In this document: one piece after another, positions 58,896-64,000 of the stretch
How positions within the stretch are numbered: position 1 is the first letter of the stretch
Layout of the letters: every line of letters starts with the position of its first letter
DNA from: Candidatus Rifleibacteriota bacterium
GTDB taxonomy: Bacteria > Muiribacteriota > Ozemobacteria > Ozemobacterales > Ozemobacteraceae
Assembly: GCA_015233565.1 (NCBI GenBank)
Contig: JADFXM010000006.1
Span: forward strand, 1-64,000
Direction of reading: 5' to 3'
Length of the DNA: 64,000 nt
Notes under the pieces: generated by a model
The model's input: the letters and a program-made list of their open reading frames with translations, nothing else
Databases searched by the model: none
What the model was told of the DNA's origin: nothing
Position numbers and translations under genes: made by a program

Positions 58896-59359
58896 TGCCA
58901 AAGGTATATATCGGCGCTGACCATGGTGGATTCCCCCTTAAAGAGGAATTGAAAAAACATCTGTCAGAAAAAGGTTTTGTTGTAGAAGATTTTGGAGCAC
59001 ATTCAACCGATCCGGTTGATTATCCAGATATTGCCTATCTGGTTGGAATGGCAGTCACCGAGAACGCTCAAAGTCTCGGAATCATCATTGATGGTGCTGG
59101 GATAGGTTCCTGCATGGTAGCAAACAAAATCCCCGGAATCAGAGCTGCATGTTGTAATGACCTTTACACTGCCCGCAATAGCCGCGAACACAATCACGCT
59201 AATGTTTTAACCCTTGGAAGCATGGTAATTGGAACTGGTCTGATGAAGCAAATAGTTGATTTGTGGCTAAACACCGAACCCGCACCTGGAAGACACGCCG
59301 GAAGGGTTGCAAAGATTATTCAGATTCAAGACCGCTTCCAAAGCTTACATAATAGATAG
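58895..59359 (+). CDS. rpiB: BMC-linked RpiB/LacAB-family sugar-phosphate isomerase
   Basis: This 154-residue protein belongs to the ribose-5-phosphate isomerase B family. YIGADHGGFPLKEELKKHL has the catalytic Asp9-His10, and RNSREHNHANVLTLGSMVIG is conserved. The canonical catalytic Cys motif CGTGIG reads DGAGIG with Asp66, so the base differs from the E. coli type. The start ATG (58895) shares a base with the BMC-T stop, making it the last gene of the operon. RpiB genes mark the class of sugar-phosphate-utilising BMC loci, and this one may act on a pentose or tetrose phosphate feeding the compartment. Confidence 0.93.
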   Translation: MPKVYIGADHGGFPLKEELKKHLSEKGFVVEDFGAHSTDPVDYPDIAYLVGMAVTENAQSLGIIIDGAGIGSCMVANKIPGIRAACCNDLYTARNSREHNHANVLTLGSMVIGTGLMKQIVDLWLNTEPAPGRHAGRVAKIIQIQDRFQSLHNR

Positions 59360-59580
59360 TTATTGTAGTAATTAAAGACTAACAGCACTATTCAATTTTT
59401 TTCGATCACTTCTAGTTAGATTAGCACACTGTTTTGACTTCGGTCAGAAATAATATTTCAGCAGAAAATACCATTCAGTTATGCTACTATTCCCCAATAT
59501 TCACTTACCTCTTTTTTAGCGCTGTACCGTTCAGCCGTTTCAAAACATCAGATGCTAAGATTCGAAAGGTTTTGAAGTTT

Positions 59581-59868
59581 GTGAACTTTGATTCAAACAA
59601 CCCGATCGAGATTCCAATTAACGGCGAATTAGATCTCCACACTTTTCAACCGAGGGAGATAAAAAACCTCGTAGTGGACTATTTAAATGAATGTCTTAAA
59701 AAAGAAATTTATCAAATTCGAATAATCCACGGCAAAGGGATCGGAAATCTTCGCAGGACTGTCCATTCGCTTCTTACAAAAATTGATTTTGTAGAATCGT
59801 TTAATCTGGCTCCGGAAAACGCTGGAAGCTGGGGAGCTACTATTGTAAAACTTCGAAAGAAAAATTAG
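59581..59868 (+). CDS. Smr-domain protein
   Basis: This protein of about 95 residues is a small stand-alone Smr domain, related to the C-terminal domain of MutS2. [20 protein letters not shown] contains the LDLHG-like motif, and [21 protein letters not shown] holds the HGxG nucleic-acid-binding signature. The GTG at 59581 is inferred by comparison with family length; an in-frame TTG at 59434 would add 49 atypical residues. Smr domains bind or nick nucleic acids, but no specific role here is evident. Confidence 0.8.
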   Translation: MNFDSNNPIEIPINGELDLHTFQPREIKNLVVDYLNECLKKEIYQIRIIHGKGIGNLRRTVHSLLTKIDFVESFNLAPENAGSWGATIVKLRKKN

Positions 59869-59882
59869 TTGGGGATGTTAGA

Positions 59883-62800
59883 ATGAAAAACAAAGTCAGT
59901 CATCTGTTGACACATTTTTTCTGGGGAATATCTATTATTTTTATTCTGGCTTTCGGATTCTATGTCGCAAACCTTCGCCAAAAGAACCTTGATTCAGAAA
60001 TGCGCCAAGAATTGGAACAGAAAGCTATAGGGCTGGCGGATACAATTGCCCCCGAAGCAATAAAAGAGCTCTCTTTTACCCTGGCGGATCGAAATAATAA
60101 ATTTTTTTCAAGAATCAGACAACAAATGATTTCTTATGGACATTTTATTCGTCAACGAAGCATATATAGTATGACAATTCGTAATGGAGGAATCGTTTTT
60201 GGCCCGGAAAATCTTGCTGAAAATGACCCGATGGCCTCACCTCCTGGTACAAAATACGAAAATCCACCTCCTATGGCGTGGGAAGTTTTCAAAAACAAAC
60301 AATCCGGAACCGTTGGACCTTACACAGACGAGTATGGAACTTTCATATCAGCATTCGCTCCTGTTATTTCTCCCGGCACAGGAGAAGTTCTTTTAGTTAT
60401 TGGGTTTGACATTTTAGTTAATGATTGGAAGGAGAAAGTTGCAAATGCAGGCATTCTTCCGATTCGTTTAACACTTTCCTTAATTTTAATAATTATTCTA
60501 GGTGCACTTGGAATCAGATGGCGGAATGGACTGCCTGTTGAAAAACAGGCGCGTTATCAGAATATTGAGACTATTTTGACAGCCCTCTTTGGGTTACTTT
60601 TTTCTTTTGCAGCAACCAATCAGACTATTGAAAACCATGTTCTGGATCAAAGAGATACATTTGAACAGCAGGTAAAACTGCCTTTAAATATAATCCAGGA
60701 TGAATTTTCGCGTCAAAATCAGGATCTCACAGCCATTGCTGATTTCATCGAATTTAATCAATCAGGAGATTATCGCCAAATAAAGAATTTTATTTTGTCC
60801 AGGGTACATTCCAAAATCGGTCAAACTCTTGGGTGGGTCCCTTTTATTAAAGAGGCAGAAAAAGCTAAATTTGAAATTGAACGAAATCAAGATGGATTTT
60901 CAAATTTTTCACTATTTGAAAAAGAGGGATATGGTAAAAAAAAGCCCGTAAAAAAGCGTGAAACCTATTTTCCCTTTTTCTTTGAAGAAACATCTTCCTC
61001 CAGTCTTCTATTGCAAGGATTTGATCTTGGTTCTGTTGCCTCATTAAAAGAAACTATTGAAGCGGCAAGCAACACAGGCCTAATCTCAGCTGTCGGCGTT
61101 GACAATTCGGGGCAAAACTTTAAATCTAATCATGTGAGCTTCCGAAGTATTATAGTTTTTCAACCCACACTAAAAAATGATGTACAGGGACCACACGAAA
61201 AAGCACTTGAAGCCGGAGATTCAGGGGTTACAATATCTGAAATCTTTCCGCAAATTCTTTTAAAGAATTTATTACCCAGGTGCTTTGACAAAAATATTGG
61301 AATCAATTTAGCTCTATTGGATATTTCCTCAGAGAAACCAGTAGTTCAAGCAGTTTTTCCCCCGGAGTGCTCTTCTGAATTTGAAAACTGGTCTCTTGAT
61401 AAGGAAAATAGTCTTTTCAGAATTTTTCCGTTATTCTTTTTCGGAAATACATATGCAGTTGTTGCACATACCAATTTCAACTTTTTCCTTTTGCATCCCC
61501 TATGGACAGCTTGGTTGACTGCCTTTGCCGGAATTTTTGTCACAACGATTTTAACACTTTTTGTTGGATTCCTTCGCAGTAAGGAATCCAACCTTGAATT
61601 GCAGATAAATAAACGAACGGCTGAATTGCAACAGAAGGATGAATTATGGCTGCAAACCTTCTTGGCCTTCAGCCAAAAAGGTTCTGCCAGTAAAAGTGAA
61701 ATCTCGGATTTCGCTTTAAAGCAAAGCGTAATTTTAACTGAAAGTGAAATTGGGTACCTTACTTTTTTGAATAAGGATGAATTAACAGAAACAGTCATTT
61801 TTTGGAAAAAAAGTTCTGATTCCAAATCTCCCGAAAATGAGCAATCAATAGTTTTTGGAAGTGAAAATGCCGGTCCTTGGCGTGAAATCATTCGCCAAAG
61901 AAGAGCACTTATCATAAATGATTCCTCCTCGAACATTAAGGATGGTTCATTTCCTGAACAGTTCAATATGCTTCGACATATGAATATTCCTATTTTCGAT
62001 GGCGAAAAAATAGTTGCTATTGCTGGGGTGGGGAACAAACTTGAGCTATATTCTCAAAACGATGTCAGAAAATTTATCATTCTCATGGACAGTATGTGGA
62101 GAGTGTTTAAAAACATTGAATTTGAGGAAAACCTAAAAAAATCACATGATGATCTTGAGCAACGTGTTTCCCAGAGGACAAATGAACTTCAGGAAGCAAA
62201 TGTTAAATTAGAAAATGCTCTATTAAGTGCGTATGAACTGACAGTTAAAGCTGAAAGCGCAAATGTGGCAAAAAGTGAATTTTTGGCAAATATGAGCCAT
62301 GAAATCCGAACTCCGATGAACGGAGTAATCGGAATGATCGGAATACTCCTGGACATGCCTTTAACGTTGGAACAGCGCCGGTATGCAGAAATTGTCCGTT
62401 CCAGTGGTGAAACTTTATTAGCATTGATCAATGATATTTTGGATTTTTCCAAAATTGAAGCGAGAAAACTTGATTTGGAAATGCTCGACTTCGATCTTCG
62501 AAGCGCGCTTGAAGATTCGGCGGAGCTACTTTCAATAAAAGCCAGTGAAAAAGGACTTGAATTGATCTGCATTGTTGACCCCGAAATTCCCTCATTGATT
62601 AGAGGTGACCCCGGACGGTTGCGGCAGATTATCCTCAACCTCACCGGCAATGCGATCAAATTTACCCCTCAAGGGGAGGTTGTAATTCGCCTCACCCTTT
62701 TGGAAGAAGACAAAAAACAGGTAAAGATTAACTTTTCCATAACCGACACCGGAATTGGAATTCCCCAAAATCGAATAAATGCTCTTTTTAAACCGTTCAC

Positions 62801-64000
62801 TCAGGTAGATGCAACTACCACCCGCAAATATGGCGGCACTGGGTTAGGTCTGGCAATCTCCAAACAGTTGGTTGAGTTGATGAAAGGGGAAATAGGAGTA
62901 GAGAGCCGAGAAAATCAGGGTTCCAAATTCTGGTTTACCGCTGTCTTTGAAAAACAGGACGAGTCGCAATTCGACACCTATGAAAAGTTGGAGGATGTTA
63001 GAGGAGCTAAAGTTTTAGTGGTTGACGACAATAGCACAAATCGCCTGTTACTGAAGTTATTGTTAAAAAACTGGGGATGCCGTTTTGAAGAAGCCCCCGA
63101 AGCTGCTTCAGCTTTAGAGTTGCTTGATCAAGCCGTAGAGGCCGAAGATCCATTTCAGATCGCCATACTTGACATGCAAATGCCTAACATGGACGGAATG
63201 GAACTTGGAAAACGAATCAAAGGAAATACCAAAATTGCATCTACAGCTTTAATAATGATGACTTCTCTTGGCATGCGCGGAGAAGTTGGAATTCTCGAAG
63301 AGATCGGTTTTGCTGGATATTTTTCCAAACCGGTACGACAAGCTCAACTCAGGGATTGCATGAAAATTGTCCTGGGTCGTGGGAAACAGCAAGACAAGGC
63401 TACCGAAAGTCATATCATTACGAGACACACAATTACTGAGTCAATTAAAAGAGGCGTTAAAATCCTGATTGCGGAAGACAATGCAGTAAATCAGCAAGTT
63501 GCCATAGCAATTCTGAAAAAACTCGGTTATCGCGCAGATGCTGTTTCGAACGGGAAAGAAGCTATTAAGGCACTGGAAAACATTCCTTATGATATCGTAT
63601 TCATGGATTGTCAAATGCCTGAAATGGACGGTTTCGAAGCAACATTGTTCATCCGTGCAAAAGATTCAAAAGTAATAAATCAACATGTTCCAGTAATTGC
63701 AATGACAGCAAATGCTATGAAGGGTGACAAAGAAAAGTGCCTAGAAGCCGGGATGGATGATTATCTGTCAAAACCGGTTCGCCCGAATGAAATTTCTTCA
63801 ATCCTTGAAAAATGGTTAGCCAATTTGAAAGAGGATCACACTCGAAAGCCTATTGCTAAATTAGGCCCTGAATTGAAAGTATTCAATCGCGAGGCATTGC
63901 TGGAAAGAATGATGGGCGACGAAAGTCTATTGCTTGAAATCGTAGCTGAATATTCCAAGGGGCTTCCGATAAGATTGAACACCTTGAAAAAAGCGGTGGA
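59883..64000 (+). CDS. Large hybrid histidine kinase (CHASE, HisKA, two receivers, Hpt), 3' end outside window
   Basis: The frame is open from 59883 to the window end (over 1,370 residues). An N-terminal membrane helix precedes a roughly 165-residue sensor, then a second helix and a CHASE-type extracytoplasmic domain (about residues 255-520). A further helix and coiled coil lead to a GAF-like domain (about 580-750). HisKA has His806 ([12 protein letters not shown]). HATPase has [16 protein letters not shown] and [10 protein letters not shown]. Two receivers have phospho-acceptors Asp1097 ([11 protein letters not shown]) and Asp1242 ([11 protein letters not shown]). The end enters an Hpt domain ([19 protein letters not shown]). 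The ribosome site is GGGGAT. The signal is unknown. Confidence 0.92.
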   Translation, partial: MKNKVSHLLTHFFWGISIIFILAFGFYVANLRQKNLDSEMRQELEQKAIGLADTIAPEAIKELSFTLADRNNKFFSRIRQQMISYGHFIRQRSIYSMTIRNGGIVFGPENLAENDPMASPPGTKYENPPPMAWEVFKNKQSGTVGPYTDEYGTFISAFAPVISPGTGEVLLVIGFDILVNDWKEKVANAGILPIRLTLSLILIIILGALGIRWRNGLPVEKQARYQNIETILTALFGLLFSFAATNQTIENHVLDQRDTFEQQVKLPLNIIQDEFSRQNQDLTAIADFIEFNQSGDYRQIKNFILSRVHSKIGQTLGWVPFIKEAEKAKFEIERNQDGFSNFSLFEKEGYGKKKPVKKRETYFPFFFEETSSSSLLLQGFDLGSVASLKETIEAASNTGLISAVGVDNSGQNFKSNHVSFRSIIVFQPTLKNDVQGPHEKALEAGDSGVTISEIFPQILLKNLLPRCFDKNIGINLALLDISSEKPVVQAVFPPECSSEFENWSLDKENSLFRIFPLFFFGNTYAVVAHTNFNFFLLHPLWTAWLTAFAGIFVTTILTLFVGFLRSKESNLELQINKRTAELQQKDELWLQTFLAFSQKGSASKSEISDFALKQSVILTESEIGYLTFLNKDELTETVIFWKKSSDSKSPENEQSIVFGSENAGPWREIIRQRRALIINDSSSNIKDGSFPEQFNMLRHMNIPIFDGEKIVAIAGVGNKLELYSQNDVRKFIILMDSMWRVFKNIEFEENLKKSHDDLEQRVSQRTNELQEANVKLENALLSAYELTVKAESANVAKSEFLANMSHEIRTPMNGVIGMIGILLDMPLTLEQRRYAEIVRSSGETLLALINDILDFSKIEARKLDLEMLDFDLRSALEDSAELLSIKASEKGLELICIVDPEIPSLIRGDPGRLRQIILNLTGNAIKFTPQGEVVIRLTLLEEDKKQVKINFSITDTGIGIPQNRINALFKPFTQVDATTTRKYGGTGLGLAISKQLVELMKGEIGVESRENQGSKFWFTAVFEKQDESQFDTYEKLEDVRGAKVLVVDDNSTNRLLLKLLLKNWGCRFEEAPEAASALELLDQAVEAEDPFQIAILDMQMPNMDGMELGKRIKGNTKIASTALIMMTSLGMRGEVGILEEIGFAGYFSKPVRQAQLRDCMKIVLGRGKQQDKATESHIITRHTITESIKRGVKILIAEDNAVNQQVAIAILKKLGYRADAVSNGKEAIKALENIPYDIVFMDCQMPEMDGFEATLFIRAKDSKVINQHVPVIAMTANAMKGDKEKCLEAGMDDYLSKPVRPNEISSILEKWLANLKEDHTRKPIAKLGPELKVFNREALLERMMGDESLLLEIVAEYSKGLPIRLNTLKKAV

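Noticed and set aside
61346..62038. Minus-strand open frame of 230 codons
   Set aside because: It lies antisense within the hybrid kinase, whose domains are clearly coded on the plus strand. Its translation resembles no protein.

Overview
The window is about 64 kb of AT-rich, gene-dense DNA from a diderm (LPS-bearing) bacterium. It carries bamA, skp, lpxD, lpxC, fabZ and lpxA in order. It also carries type II secretion/type IV pilus-like parts (pseudopilins, a secretin), lipoproteins with lipoboxes, and many exported proteins whose signal peptides end in a similar ...AQ/SQ/GQ pattern. Several large genes have no family I recognise, and multi-domain signalling proteins are common. This fits an uncultivated candidate phylum (Riflebacteria or Elusimicrobiota come to mind), but no rRNA gene is present to settle the taxonomy. 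I see no tRNA, rRNA, CRISPR array, insertion sequence or prophage.

Layout. (1) 0.1-4.4 kb, minus strand: a pseudopilin operon with a 904-residue pilin-like protein at its head. (2) 4.6-9.2 kb: housekeeping genes (GIY-YIG protein, pnp and rpsO with a clear terminator, an RlmD/TrmA-type rRNA methyltransferase). (3) 9.2-19.8 kb, plus strand: a hybrid kinase, an FHA protein, two Ig-repeat lipoproteins, a secretin with an extra C-terminal jelly-roll-like domain, an unknown exported protein, then a CheY, LytS-type kinase and LytTR-type regulator trio. (4) 19.9-29.99 kb: a DegT-family aminotransferase ending in a strong terminator, then the outer-membrane/lipid A cluster from a near-consensus promoter, then comF, def and fmt. 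(5) 30.1-38.8 kb: an unusual plus-strand cluster. It holds a PhnD-like lipoprotein, a nucleosidase-radical SAM fusion, an exported tRNA-nucleotidyltransferase-like/nucleoside phosphorylase fusion, a B12-type radical SAM protein and FolE2. (6) 39.0-51.3 kb, minus strand: a HEAT-repeat membrane protein, a lipoprotein, a serine acetyltransferase, a duplicated-domain secreted protein, and a surface-polysaccharide cluster. The polysaccharide cluster has a fused phosphoglycosyltransferase/WecG protein and four GT4 glycosyltransferases. (7) 51.4-59.4 kb, plus strand: an exported transglutaminase-like protein, then a compact bacterial microcompartment (BMC) operon. (8) 59.4-64.0 kb: an Smr protein and a large hybrid histidine kinase cut by the window end.

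The two most novel-looking systems are the BMC operon and the 30-39 kb cluster. The BMC operon encodes a degenerate triosephosphate-isomerase-like protein, PduL, a BMC-H shell protein, EutN/CcmL, a CoA-acylating aldehyde dehydrogenase, a PduS-like protein, a PduT-like BMC-T and an RpiB with an altered active site. It has no signature aldehyde-producing enzyme and no alcohol dehydrogenase, so PduS plus the Fe-S PduT-like trimer may be its NAD+-recycling route. RpiB and the TIM-like protein point to sugar-phosphate metabolism. In the 30-39 kb cluster, two nucleoside phosphorylase/nucleosidase-fold domains are fused to unrelated partners, and one of these fusions appears to be exported.
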